A stretch of DNA of 13,252 nucleotides from Azoarcus sp. (GCA_031259795.1 JAIRLA010000040.1:1-13252), one strand, 5' to 3'; positions 1-7,206 are shown, counted from the first letter of the stretch. A program made the numbers and translations. The notes: generated by a model from the letters alone, not told the origin.

Positions 1-91
1 GGAGCGAAGCGACGCTGTTTTCTTTGTGGCGGGGAGTGGACGGGCGTTTTGTTCCTTCTTCTCCTTTTTTATTCAGCGGCGCTGCGCGCCG
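1..91 (-). repeat. C module copy 1 (MITE-like element with terminal inverted repeats)
   Basis: The left edge reads GGAGCGAAGCGACGCTG and the right edge CAGCGGCGCTGCGCGCC. These are imperfect inverted repeats of each other. The interior, read on the minus strand, has a purine-rich run after AATAAAAAA and then a GTCCAC core, as in the other C copies. The element probably begins at or just before the first base of the window, so its left end may be incomplete. It abuts an A palindrome on its right. Confidence 0.75.
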
Positions 92-290
92 GGCGGAACG
101 AACTGGATTGCCACGGCGCTGCGCGCCTCGCAATGACGAGGGGGAGAGGCTTTCGCAATGACAAGTTTTTCCGATGGACTTCCCTCCCCCGCAAGCGGGG
201 GAGGGGACGGCAGGCGCCTCACAATGACGAGTCCTTCCGATGGATTCCCCTCGCCAGGGGAGGGCGGGGAATGCCTTGGAAAAACCTGCG
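1..290. repeat. Composite mosaic repeat region 1 (modules C, A, B)
   Basis: This gene-free stretch downstream of rimI is almost entirely dispersed repeat. It contains a C module (1-91, minus orientation), an A palindrome (95-140, plus), a half A with a linker (about 150-178), a B hairpin (about 179-208), a second half A with linker (215-244), and a B-like GC hairpin remnant (246-269). The same modules recur near 4.7, 7.3-7.7 and 12.7-13.2 kb. The open frames crossing this stretch are repeat-derived and have no gene features. No promoter or RNA gene is evident. Confidence 0.85.
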
Positions 291-315
291 CTCTCATTTC
301 GATGGCGATGCCGCG

Positions 316-777
316 TCATAGATCCAGTCTCATGACAATGGCGTCCTCGCGTCCGCCGGAAGCTGGATAATAGCCTTTGCGCCGTCCGATTTCGACAAAA
401 CCGGCGCGTCGGTAGAGCGCCAGCGCGGGCGCGTTGGAGGGGCGGACTTCGAGGAAAAACCGGCGGGCGTCGCCGCGCCGCGCCTCATCCAGTAGATGGC
501 CGAGAAAGCGCCCCCCGAGACCGCGCCCCTGTTCGCCGCGCGCCACGCTGATGTTGAGGAGATGATTTTCGTCGATCACCGCGAGCACCACCGCGTAGGC
601 CACGGGCGCGCCGCCGTCGGACATCAGCCAGCAGGTATGCCCCACCGCCAGCGAGTCGAAGAAATTGTTCCGCGACCACGGAAAGGGATGCAGGAGGGCT
701 TCCTGCGCCGCCACCCAGTCGAGATCGTCTTCGCGCATGGGGGTGAAGCTCAGGCCCGGGGCGTGCGCCGGCATCAT
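316..777 (-). CDS. rimI: Ribosomal protein S18 alanine N-acetyltransferase RimI (GNAT family)
   Basis: This 153-residue protein has the usual RimI length and GNAT fold motifs. RimI transfers an acetyl group from acetyl-CoA to the N-terminal alanine of ribosomal protein S18. The acetyl-CoA pyrophosphate loop is seen as EQGRGLGG, and the C-terminal signature is LEVRPSNAPALALYRRAGF followed by the RKGYYP segment. The N-terminal FTPMREDDLDWV is also typical. The start chosen is the ATG whose last bases overlap the tsaB stop (ATGA, 4-nt overlap), which implies translational coupling. A second ATG follows immediately. The frame is open far upstream through tsaB, but that extension is only a shadow of tsaB. 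It is the last gene of the minus-strand run and is followed by repeats. Other GNAT substrates cannot be excluded, but linkage to tsaB supports RimI. Confidence 0.9.
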   Translation of the reverse strand: MMPAHAPGLSFTPMREDDLDWVAAQEALLHPFPWSRNNFFDSLAVGHTCWLMSDGGAPVAYAVVLAVIDENHLLNISVARGEQGRGLGGRFLGHLLDEARRGDARRFFLEVRPSNAPALALYRRAGFVEIGRRKGYYPASGGREDAIVMRLDL

Positions 778-1460
778 GCCTTGTTCCCCCGCGCCAGGCG
801 CTCGGCGGTGGTCAGCGCCACTTTGTTGCGCACGTAGAGGGGCGCGGCGCGCTCGGGCGGCACGATGGCCGCCGCCCCCATGGTCGCCGCCAGGCGGGCC
901 ACCGCTTCCGCCGAGGGCGTCGCCGCCGGATCGCAACCGGCGAGTCCGGCGGCGACGGCGGCCAGTTCCGCCGCGTGCGCGGCAAACGCCGCCCCCAGGC
1001 CGAACCATGCGCCCGTCGGCGGGCGCGGCAGCGCGCCGGGGGCGCAACAGGCGGGCGCGGCAAGCTCGCTGACCGCGCCGCCCTCCACCCGGTAGCGTCC
1101 GTGGTAAATCTCGCCCATGCGCGCGTCGGTCGCCACCAGCGCCAAGGGGCGGGGCGACTGCATGGCCAGCGCCGCCAGTGTGCATACCGGAATCACCCCC
1201 AGGCCCGCGCCAAGCGCCAGGCCCTGTGCGACGCCGCACGCCAGCCGCAGGCCGGTGAAAGCGCCCGGCCCCGCGCCGAAAGCCACGGCGTCGAGCGCGC
1301 CTATGCTCAACCCGGCTTCGGCCAGCAGCGCGGCGGTGACGGCGAGGATACGTTCGGAGTGGCCCGCGTGTCCTTCAAACCAGACCAAGCGCGCCCCGCC
1401 ATTGATATAGAGCGCGATACTGGCGCGCTCACAGGAAGATTCAAAAGCAAGCAACTTCAT
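774..1460 (-). CDS. tsaB: tRNA threonylcarbamoyladenosine biosynthesis protein TsaB
   Basis: This 228-residue protein is of the ASKHA fold family. TsaB (YeaZ) works with TsaD and TsaE to transfer the threonylcarbamoyl group to A37 of ANN-decoding tRNAs, in the cytoplasm. The N-terminus MKLLAFESSCERASIAL matches the family opening (MKxLALDTS type). The signature FGAGPGAFTGLRLACGVAQG lies at about residues 61-80, and a TDARMGEIYHGRY segment follows near 111-123. It overlaps rimI by 4 nt, a common pairing. The waaF-tsaB gap is 151 bp, so tsaB may have its own promoter. The start is fixed by the family N-terminus. No Shine-Dalgarno is visible; a 7-bp hairpin sits 3 nt upstream of the ATG. Confidence 0.93.
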   Translation of the reverse strand: MKLLAFESSCERASIALYINGGARLVWFEGHAGHSERILAVTAALLAEAGLSIGALDAVAFGAGPGAFTGLRLACGVAQGLALGAGLGVIPVCTLAALAMQSPRPLALVATDARMGEIYHGRYRVEGGAVSELAAPACCAPGALPRPPTGAWFGLGAAFAAHAAELAAVAAGLAGCDPAATPSAEAVARLAATMGAAAIVPPERAAPLYVRNKVALTTAERLARGNKA

Positions 1461-1463
1461 CGT

Positions 1464-1480
1464 GCCGGTATTTTACCGGC
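1464..1480 (-). promoter_or_regulatory. Hairpin with embedded -10-like hexamer at the tsaB start
   Basis: GCCGGTA (1464-1470) and TACCGGC (1474-1480) are perfect 7-bp arms around a 3-nt loop. On the minus strand the hairpin ends 3 nt before the tsaB ATG, where a ribosome binding site would be. The same bases contain TAAAAT on the minus strand (1475 to 1470), 5 of 6 matches to a sigma-70 -10 box. Transcription from it would begin about 3 nt before the start codon. No good -35 is seen. Whether this acts as a promoter, a translational hairpin or neither is open. Confidence 0.3.
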
Positions 1481-1493
1481 GCGAACCCCGATA

Positions 1494-1535
1494 CGGATCG
1501 ACAATCCGCCAAGGATCGGAGACAATGAAATTGTC
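1494..1535. other. Two short inverted repeats in the waaF-tsaB spacer
   Basis: CGGAT/ATCCG (1494-1498 and 1504-1508) and GACAAT/ATTGTC (1521-1526 and 1530-1535) are perfect short dyads inside the 151-bp spacer. They are not followed by T runs on either strand, so they do not look like intrinsic terminators. They could be operator half-sites or RNA hairpins in a waaF-tsaB transcript. Confidence 0.3.
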
Positions 1536-1611
1536 ATCGCGCGGGCGACAAGGCGGAAATCGGGGAAGCGGGCCGGCCGCGGCGAGCGTCCGCGCGGGCC
1601 GGGATCCATGC

Positions 1612-2640
1612 TCAAGGCGGCGCGTTTTCTTTCCCGGTGATGAATGGCTCCAGCGCGGCAAGTACGCGCGCCGGTTCGATGCCGGTCAGGCAGCGGGTAT
1701 GTGCGAGCGGACAGCGGCGCGCGAAACAGGGGGAGCAGGGCAGGCGCAGCGATTCGATGATGGCGCGCTGGCCCAGGGGCGGCGTGTGTTCGGGGCTGGA
1801 AGAGCCGAAGATCGCCGCCAGCGGCACGTCGAGCGCGGCGGCGACGTGCATGAGGCCGGAATCGTTGCTGACGGCGGCGCGGGCGAGCGCGAGGAGGTCG
1901 ACCGCGTCGCCCAGCCCGGTGCGGCCGGTGAGGTCATGCACATCGGGGGCGCTGGCGGCGATCGGGCGCGCGGCTTCGCTGTCCTTGTTCGACCCCAGCA
2001 CCCAGATCTGGAAGCCCCGGGCGGCGAGCAGGCGGGCGAGTTCGGCGTAATGCGCGGGCGGCCATTGCTTGGCGGGGCCGTATTCGGCGCCGGGCATGAA
2101 GGCGATGGCCGGACGCGCGGCGTCGAGTCCGAACCGTTCGGGCAGCGCGCGCTGGTTGGCCGCGTCGGCAATCAGGCTCGGTACGCGGAAAGCGGGCGGC
2201 GTGGAGGCCGCGCCGCGCGGCTGGCCGAGCGCGACGAAGCGCTGCACGGTCATCGGCAGGCGGGCGCGGTCGAGCGGGCGCAAGTCGTTGAGCAGGCCAT
2301 AGCGCATTTCGCCGCGAAAGCCGGTGCGCTGCGGGATGCGGGCGAAAAATGGCGCGAGCGCCGATTTGAAGGAACCGGGGAGCACGATCGCCTGGCCGTA
2401 GCGCTCCCGCGCCAGTTCGCGCCCGAGCCGCCAGCGCGCCCCCAGATCGAGCTGGCCGTGACCAAGCGGCATGACCACGCCGCGCCGCACTTCCGGCATG
2501 CGGGCGAGGATCGGCAGCGACCACGCCGGAGCGAGTACGTCGATCTCGCATGCGCCAGCGTGTTTCAGGCTCATGAACAGGCTTTGCGCCATGACCATGT
2601 CCCCGACCCAGGATGGCCCCACGATCAGGATCTTGCGCAT
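1612..2640 (-). CDS. waaF: ADP-heptose--LPS heptosyltransferase II
   Basis: This 342-residue glycosyltransferase family 9 protein matches WaaF (RfaF). WaaF adds the second L-glycero-D-manno-heptose from ADP-heptose to the first heptose of the LPS inner core, on the inner face of the cytoplasmic membrane. Visible family features are the N-terminal MRKILIVGPSWVGDMVMAQS, the mid-protein FMPGAEYGPAKQWP (start of the C-terminal Rossmann domain, about residues 180-193), the SNDSGLMHVAAALDVP nucleotide-sugar binding stretch, and GSSSPEHTPP. The Cys-rich LPCSPCFARRCPLAHTRCL near the C-terminus is also characteristic of WaaF. It lies 12 bp downstream of hldD, in the same transcription unit as the genes that make its donor sugar. 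No strong ribosome binding site is seen. Confidence 0.94.
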   Translation of the reverse strand: MRKILIVGPSWVGDMVMAQSLFMSLKHAGACEIDVLAPAWSLPILARMPEVRRGVVMPLGHGQLDLGARWRLGRELARERYGQAIVLPGSFKSALAPFFARIPQRTGFRGEMRYGLLNDLRPLDRARLPMTVQRFVALGQPRGAASTPPAFRVPSLIADAANQRALPERFGLDAARPAIAFMPGAEYGPAKQWPPAHYAELARLLAARGFQIWVLGSNKDSEAARPIAASAPDVHDLTGRTGLGDAVDLLALARAAVSNDSGLMHVAAALDVPLAAIFGSSSPEHTPPLGQRAIIESLRLPCSPCFARRCPLAHTRCLTGIEPARVLAALEPFITGKENAPP

Positions 2641-2652
2641 TGCCGCGTGTTT

Positions 2653-3618
2653 TCAGCGCCGGTGCAGCCAGTCGAAATAGCGCGCGACGCCCGTGGCGAC
2701 GTCCATGAAGACATGTTCGCAGCCCGCCGCGCGCAGCGCCGAAAGATCGGCTTCGGTGAAATTCTGGTAGCGGCCCCTGAGATGGTCGGGGAAGGGAATG
2801 TAGTCGATGCCGCCGAAACCGCTGTCGCCGCGCCAGTTGCGGTGCCAGTCGATGGCGGCGCGCGCGAGGTCGTTGAAACTCTGCGCCCGCCCGGCGCCCA
2901 CGTTGAAAATGCCCGAGACTTGCGGATGATCGAGCAGCCACAGGTTGACGGCGACGGCATCGTCGACGTGGATGAAATCGCGGCGCTGCTCGCCCGGCCC
3001 GTAACCCTCGGAACCCTCGAAAAGCCGCAGCCGGCCACTGTCGTGCAACTGGTTATTGACGTGGAAAGCAACGCTCGCCATCGCGCCCTTGTGCTGTTCG
3101 CGCGGGCCGTAAACATTGAAATAGCGCAGGCCCGCCACCTGGCTGCCGATGCCGTCCAGATGGGCGCGCAGGTGGCAATCGAAGAGGAACTTGGAATAGG
3201 CATACATATTGAGCGGCTGTTCGTGTTCGCGCGCTTCGCGGAAAACCGGCCCCATGCCATAGACCGAAGCCGAAGAGGCATAGATGAACGGCGTCTTGTG
3301 CGCCGCGCACCAGGTCAGCAACGCCTTGGTGTATTCGAAATTCACCTTCATCACGAAGCGCCCGTCCCACTCGGTGGTCGACGAGCAGGCGCCCTCGTGG
3401 AAAACCGCTTCCACCGCGCCGAAGCGCTCGCCCTTCTCCACGCGGGCGAGGAAGTCGTCCTTGTCGAGATAATCGTGGATGTCGGCATCGGCCAGGTTCA
3501 GGCATTTGTGGCCGTCGCTCAGATCATCGACCACGAGGATGTCGCGGACGCCCCGGGCATTGAGGCCCTGCACGATGTTGCTGCCGATGAAACCGGCGCC
3601 GCCGGTGACAATAATCAT
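2653..3618 (-). CDS. hldD: ADP-L-glycero-D-manno-heptose 6-epimerase
   Basis: This 321-residue short-chain dehydrogenase/reductase family epimerase matches HldD (RfaD). It converts ADP-D-glycero-D-manno-heptose to ADP-L-glycero-D-manno-heptose with bound NADP. The Rossmann motif [10 protein letters not shown] is at residues 5-14. The catalytic pair is in NMYAYSKF (Tyr139, Lys143). The family lysine in [10 protein letters not shown] is Lys177, matching Lys178 of the E. coli enzyme. [11 protein letters not shown] and [15 protein letters not shown] are further HldD hallmarks. An AGGAG (plus-strand ctcct, 3625-3629) precedes the ATG with 6-nt spacing. It lies 15 bp after hldA and 12 bp before waaF, so the three heptose genes form one operon. 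Confidence 0.95.
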   Translation of the reverse strand: MIIVTGGAGFIGSNIVQGLNARGVRDILVVDDLSDGHKCLNLADADIHDYLDKDDFLARVEKGERFGAVEAVFHEGACSSTTEWDGRFVMKVNFEYTKALLTWCAAHKTPFIYASSASVYGMGPVFREAREHEQPLNMYAYSKFLFDCHLRAHLDGIGSQVAGLRYFNVYGPREQHKGAMASVAFHVNNQLHDSGRLRLFEGSEGYGPGEQRRDFIHVDDAVAVNLWLLDHPQVSGIFNVGAGRAQSFNDLARAAIDWHRNWRGDSGFGGIDYIPFPDHLRGRYQNFTEADLSALRAAGCEHVFMDVATGVARYFDWLHRR

Positions 3619-3633
3619 GAAAAACTCCTGTAT

Positions 3634-4584
3634 TTATCCGGAATGCGCCAGCGCCTCGGACAGTTCGGCGCGGCTGACGGCGGCGGTGCCGAGCTTGCCG
3701 ACCACGATGCCGGCGGCGGCGTTGGCCAACCGCGTGGCGTGGGGCAGATCGAGTCCGCAGGCGAGACTGGCGCCAAGTACCGCGACCACGGTATCGCCCG
3801 CGCCGGTGACGTCGAACACATCGCGCGCGCGCGCGGGCAGATCGAGCGCGGGCCGGTCTTTTTGCAGCAAGGTCATGCCGCGCTCCGAGCGCGTGATGAG
3901 CAGCGCCTCCAGCCCCAAGCGCTCGCGCAGCGCCTCGCCGCGCTCGCGCAGCGCCTGCTCGTCGGCGCAGTGACCGGCCACGGCCTCGAATTCGCTCATG
4001 TTCGGCGTGATGACCGAAGCATTGCGATAACGCTCGAAGCACGCGCCCTTGGGGTCGACCACCACGGGCAGACCGCGCGCGCGCGCCGCCCCGATCAGCG
4101 CCTCGGCCTGCGCGAGCGTCCCCTTGCCATAATCGGAGAGCACCGCCGCGCCCGCGCCATCGAGCGCCGTGGCGAAAGCGCTCTCCACGCCCGCCGCCTC
4201 CAGCACGGCGAAATCGTTCTCGAAGTCGAGCCGGATGAGCTGCTGGTGACGGCTGATGACCCGCAGCTTGGTGATCGTCGGATGCCCCGGCGCTTCCACC
4301 AGATCGCAGTGCACCCCGCCCGCCGCCAGCTTCCCGGACAAAAGCCGCGCCGCCTCGTCCCGCCCCACCAGCCCCACCAATCGCGCCGCCGCCCCCAGCG
4401 CGGCGGCGTTGAGCGCCACATTCCCCGCCCCGCCCGCCCGGAATTCATCGTTTTCCACCTTCACCACCGGCACCGGCGCTTCGGGCGAAATGCGCGTGGC
4501 CACGCCATGCCAATAACGATCGAGCATGACATCGCCCGCGACGGCAAGGCGGCAGGCGGAGAAATCGGGCAGTGGGACGGACAT
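3634..4584 (-). CDS. hldA: D-glycero-beta-D-manno-heptose-7-phosphate kinase (stand-alone)
   Basis: This 316-residue PfkB/ribokinase-family sugar kinase phosphorylates heptose 7-phosphate at C1 for ADP-heptose synthesis. It opens with VAGDVMLDRYWHG and RISPEAPVPV (residues 16-41), followed by the glycine-rich FRAGGAGNVALN (49-60). SDYGKGTL (150-157), VDPKG and ITPNMSEFE are typical of RfaE/HldE domain 1. The catalytic GAGD is at 261-264, with Asp264 as the likely base. The protein ends where the kinase domain ends; the nucleotidyltransferase domain of the fused E. coli HldE is absent, so a separate HldC must be elsewhere. The ATG at 4584 is preferred; the open frame reaches back to 4698, but the extra 38 residues have no family character. 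It is also called rfaE1. Confidence 0.92.
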   Translation of the reverse strand: MSVPLPDFSACRLAVAGDVMLDRYWHGVATRISPEAPVPVVKVENDEFRAGGAGNVALNAAALGAAARLVGLVGRDEAARLLSGKLAAGGVHCDLVEAPGHPTITKLRVISRHQQLIRLDFENDFAVLEAAGVESAFATALDGAGAAVLSDYGKGTLAQAEALIGAARARGLPVVVDPKGACFERYRNASVITPNMSEFEAVAGHCADEQALRERGEALRERLGLEALLITRSERGMTLLQKDRPALDLPARARDVFDVTGAGDTVVAVLGASLACGLDLPHATRLANAAAGIVVGKLGTAAVSRAELSEALAHSG

Positions 4585-4617
4585 GGGGCAAGGCCGGGGC
4601 AAGAAGCGGAAGGCGCA

Positions 4618-4626
4618 ATTATCCCA
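4618..4626 (-). promoter_or_regulatory. Candidate extended -10 promoter for hldA-hldD-waaF
   Basis: On the minus strand the sequence reads TGGGATAAT, a TGn extension plus a hexamer matching 5 of 6 bases of TATAAT. It lies 34 nt upstream of the hldA start, giving a predicted leader of about 27 nt. No clear -35 box is present, which is compatible with an extended -10 promoter. The call rests on motif match and position only. Confidence 0.35.
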
Positions 4627-4679
4627 CGAAGGCAGGCGAACGGCTCTGCGGACAGGGCGGCGGACATCCAGTCTGTACA

Positions 4680-4947
4680 GGGGGAGAGGGAAATCCATCG
4701 GAAGAACCCGTCATTGCGAGGCGCTTGTCGCCACGATAGCCCCCCTCCCCCTCGTCATTGCGAGGCGCGCAGCGAAGCGGCAATCCAGTGCGTTTCATGC
4801 GGAGCGAAGCGATGCTGAATAAAAAAAGAAGAAGGAGAAACGAGGCGCTTGTCCACTTTCCGCCGCAAAAAGGCGGTGTACAAGCGAGCGAGGCGAAGCC
4901 ATCTGGAGGACAGATGAATTGCCATGGGACTTCGCTCCTCGCGATGG
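4680..4947. repeat. Composite repeat region 2, with a decayed right half
   Basis: This fills much of the 556-bp space between minE and hldA. It holds a linker plus half A (about 4683-4720), a full A palindrome in minus orientation (4751-4796), a C module (4800-4870), and a diverged A-like segment (4912-4947). The last keeps the outer inverted arms TTGCCAT and ATGGCAA and a TTCGCTCCTCGC core. The arrangement inverted A, C, A is the same as in region 4 but more eroded. Between 4948 and 5140 I see only the palindrome noted at 5090 and a small GCCC-TTC-GGGC hairpin at 5043-5053. Confidence 0.75.
4800..4870 (+). repeat. C module copy 2 (right end lost)
   Basis: The left end CGGAGCGAAGCGATGCTGAA, the AT-run plus purine tract and the CGCTTGTCCAC core followed by CCGCCGCAAAAA match the other C copies. 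The right terminal inverted repeat expected after the core is not recognisable, so the copy is truncated or diverged. Confidence 0.6.
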
Positions 4948-5089
4948 CAAATATTTACCGGAAACCTTTCGTTTGTTTCGGCAATACGCGGAGAAATACA
5001 CGCCTCGCGGGCAACGTCTTTATTTGCGTCGTTACCGCGCTTGCCCTTCGGGCGATGGGATATTACCTTCGTTGTTGCCTTCGTCGAGC

Positions 5090-5112
5090 CATGCCCCGAT
5101 TATCGCGGCATG
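5090..5112. other. 23-bp near-perfect palindrome downstream of minE
   Basis: The segment pairs 10 of 11 positions around a single central base, with one C-C mismatch. It starts 28 nt past the minE stop, where a transcript-end hairpin would be expected. No T run follows on the minus strand, so it is not a standard intrinsic terminator. It could be an RNA 3-prime-end stem or a protein binding site. Confidence 0.35.
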
Positions 5113-5140
5113 TAGAGCGAATGGACGCATCGCCTCCCGC

Positions 5141-5455
5141 TTATTTCTTGCGCGAACGCCTGGGATCGTGCGAACGCGCCGGAGCGGCGGAAGGTTGTTC
5201 CGATTCATCGGGCAGGAAGATATTGACTTCCATCACCTCGTAAGTATCTTGCTTGCTGAATTGAATCTTGATGTCGTCGTCGTTGACCTTGACGTATTTC
5301 GAGATAACCTGAAGCAATTCATCCTTCATTGCCTGAATATAATCCGGTCGCCCGGAATTCGGGCCGCGCTCATGCGCAATAAGAATCGCCAGCCGATTCT
5401 TGGCGATGGCCGCCGTTTTCTTTCTTTCACCGAAAAGACGGTCGAGAAATGACAT
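5141..5455 (-). CDS. minE: Cell division topological specificity factor MinE
   Basis: This 104-residue protein matches MinE, which displaces MinC from MinD, stimulates MinD ATPase activity and drives pole-to-pole oscillation. The N-terminal MSFLDRLFGERKKTA (residues 1-15) is the amphipathic membrane-targeting part. AIAKNRLAILIAHER (16-30) is the MinD-contact segment, and 31-85 is the dimer domain ending EVMEVNIFLP. Residues 86-104 form a Ser/Pro/Arg-rich basic tail that makes it somewhat longer than typical MinE (about 85-90 residues). The ATG is 1 nt past the minD stop, and GGAGG lies inside the minD end (plus-strand cctcc, 5464-5468) with 8-nt spacing. The frame is open upstream to 5617, but those residues are a shadow of minD. 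Confidence 0.94.
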   Translation of the reverse strand: MSFLDRLFGERKKTAAIAKNRLAILIAHERGPNSGRPDYIQAMKDELLQVISKYVKVNDDDIKIQFSKQDTYEVMEVNIFLPDESEQPSAAPARSHDPRRSRKK

Positions 5456-5456
5456 A

Positions 5457-6275
5457 TCATTTGCCTCCGAACAGGCGCTTGATGAAACTGGGTTTCTCGA
5501 AATTGACGAAACGCAATGGGCGTTGCTCGCCAAGGAAACGGGCGACGACATCGCTGTAGGCATCGGCGACGTTGGAGCCCTTGAGATGAATGGCGGGAAT
5601 GCCCTGGTTGGAAGCATGCAGCACGGACTCCGATTCGGGAATGACTCCGAGCAAAGGAATGCGCAATAATTCCTGCACGTCCTTGTATGAAAGCATTTCG
5701 CCGTTCTCGACGCGTTTGGGCGCGTAACGGGTGAGCAGCAGGTGTTCCTTGACCGGCTCGCCGCCCGCGCGGGCGCGGCGGGATTTCGATTGCAGGATGC
5801 CGAGGATGCGGTCGGAGTCTCGCACCGAGGAGACTTCCGGGTTCGTCGTGACGATGGCCTCGTCGGCGAAGGTGAGCGCCATCACCGCGCCATGCTCGAT
5901 CCCGGCGGGAGAATCGCACACGACGTAATCGAATCCCATGCTGTCGAGTTCCTTGAACACGGTCTCGACCCCTTCCTCGGTGAGCGCTTCCTTGTCGCGC
6001 GTCTGCGAGGCGGGGAGGATGAGCAGGTTGTCGTTGTCGCAGTGCTTGTCCTTGATGAGCGCCTGATGGAGCTTGGCCTCGCCGTGGATGACGTTGATGA
6101 GGTCGTACACCACGCGGCGCTCGCACCCCATGATGAGATCGAGGTTGCGCAGGCCGACATCGAAGTCGATGACCGCCGTCTTGAAGCCGCGCAGGGCAAG
6201 CCCCGAAGAAAATGCCGCGCTGGTGGTGGTTTTGCCGACCCCGCCTTTACCGGAAGTAACAACGATGACTCTCAC
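5457..6275 (-). CDS. minD: Septum site-determining ATPase MinD
   Basis: This 272-residue ParA/MinD-family ATPase binds the membrane as an ATP dimer and recruits MinC. The deviant Walker A motif KGGVGKTT is at residues 10-17, with signature Lys10 and catalytic-loop Lys15. The segment DFDVGLRNLDLIMG follows at about 38-51. DYVVCDSPAGIE is the Walker B region. The C-terminus KPSFIKRLFGGK is the conserved amphipathic membrane-targeting helix. The start codon is GTG (6275-6273), supported by the MRVIVVTSGKGG family opening and by AAGGGG (plus-strand 6282-6287) with 6-nt spacing. The 36-nt gap after minC and 1-nt gap before minE show a minC-minD-minE operon. Confidence 0.97.
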   Translation of the reverse strand: MRVIVVTSGKGGVGKTTTSAAFSSGLALRGFKTAVIDFDVGLRNLDLIMGCERRVVYDLINVIHGEAKLHQALIKDKHCDNDNLLILPASQTRDKEALTEEGVETVFKELDSMGFDYVVCDSPAGIEHGAVMALTFADEAIVTTNPEVSSVRDSDRILGILQSKSRRARAGGEPVKEHLLLTRYAPKRVENGEMLSYKDVQELLRIPLLGVIPESESVLHASNQGIPAIHLKGSNVADAYSDVVARFLGEQRPLRFVNFEKPSFIKRLFGGK

Positions 6276-6311
6276 ACGTTTCCCCTTGATTGAATATATG
6301 CAGGTGATGCT

Positions 6312-7079
6312 TCAGTCGATCTGGATCGGTTCGATGATGATGGTTTGATTGCGGGTGGACGGCTTCAGGCGCACGATGACGGCCCGTCCGGCGATCGCCT
6401 CGGGCACGCCCCGCTCGAAAGTACGATAGACGCCGGCCACCGCCACCAGCTCCGGCCCGAAGCAGGTGGCGACGATGCGCGCCCCGGCGTCGCCATGCGC
6501 TCCGGCCAGGGCGCGACCCGCGAGCGGGCCGTAGCAATGGATGTTGCCATCGGCGATGACCTCCGAACCAGGACTGCTGCCGGCTAGGAGAACGAGATCG
6601 CCGCCGTGCGCATACACTTGTTGTCCCGAGCGCACGAAACGGTCGACGTAAAGGGTTGGGGAGCGAGGGGCGCAGGCGGGAGGCTCCGCCGCGTCCTTCG
6701 CCGCCTTGGCCTCCGGCTGTGGAGGGCGGCTCGCCGGTATTTCCGGCGTCCCCGGGGCATGGTCGAACACGGCGAGACCGGCGCGGCGCGCTCCGGCAAG
6801 ATGATCTTCGCCGCAAAGGTTGCGCACGCCGACCGGTTGCAGGCGATAGCGGCGCAGGAGCGACAGCAACCCGCTCCAGTCGATGCGTGCGGGCAACTCC
6901 GCGAGCGCCGCGAAATCGAGGATCGCCGCTTCGTGGTTGAAGTGATCGGGCCTGCCGCCGAGCAGCTTGTGCATATCGTCGGCAAGCCCCGCCGGGTCGG
7001 CGCGGTTCAGGAAAACAAGAATCGCGTCCAGGCTTGTGGGGTGGAACTCGACCGGCCGGATAGAGGAAGAATTGGGCAT
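6312..7079 (-). CDS. minC: Septum site-determining protein MinC
   Basis: This 255-residue protein matches MinC, the inhibitor of FtsZ ring assembly. Residues 1-108 form the N-terminal FtsZ-acting domain (EFHPTSLDAILVFLN, DFAALAELPARIDWSGLL, PVGVRN). Residues 109-141 are a Pro/Ala-rich linker. Residues 142-255 form the C-terminal beta-helix that binds MinD. The MinC signature is YVDRFVRSGQQVYA, with RSGQ at 150-153 (the conserved MinD-contact motif), followed by DLVLL, GSEVIADGNIHCYGPLAGRA and the terminal IIIEPIQID. No good ribosome binding site precedes the ATG, but no alternative start fits the family better. It is first in the min operon. Confidence 0.95.
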   Translation of the reverse strand: MPNSSSIRPVEFHPTSLDAILVFLNRADPAGLADDMHKLLGGRPDHFNHEAAILDFAALAELPARIDWSGLLSLLRRYRLQPVGVRNLCGEDHLAGARRAGLAVFDHAPGTPEIPASRPPQPEAKAAKDAAEPPACAPRSPTLYVDRFVRSGQQVYAHGGDLVLLAGSSPGSEVIADGNIHCYGPLAGRALAGAHGDAGARIVATCFGPELVAVAGVYRTFERGVPEAIAGRAVIVRLKPSTRNQTIIIEPIQID

Positions 7080-7110
7080 GAACGCGACGCGCTGCGACTG
7101 GAATCACGCA

Positions 7111-7139
7111 AGTCTAATGGCGGAGCGGGTTTCCGGCAA
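7111..7139 (-). promoter_or_regulatory. Candidate sigma-70 promoter for minCDE
   Basis: On the minus strand TTGCCG (7139-7134) and TAGACT (7116-7111) are separated by exactly 17 bp and each matches 4 of 6 consensus bases. The predicted start lies about 25 nt before the minC ATG. Support is motif and position only. Confidence 0.35.
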
Positions 7140-7206
7140 GATTGCGGCGCTCCGCAAAAACGGGGTTCCGTAAAATGCGCCTTGGTCTCGCTCCCGCCCC
7201 AAGGAG

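Noticed and set aside
778..1239. Upstream extension of the rimI frame to 1239
   Set aside because: It overlaps tsaB in another frame, is low-complexity Gly/Arg, and the GNAT protein clearly begins at the ATG overlapping the tsaB stop.
1462..4818. A 1118-codon open frame on the plus strand
   Set aside because: It lies antisense to waaF, hldD and hldA, which have clear family motifs. High GC content leaves the opposite strand open, and the translation has no recognisable domain.
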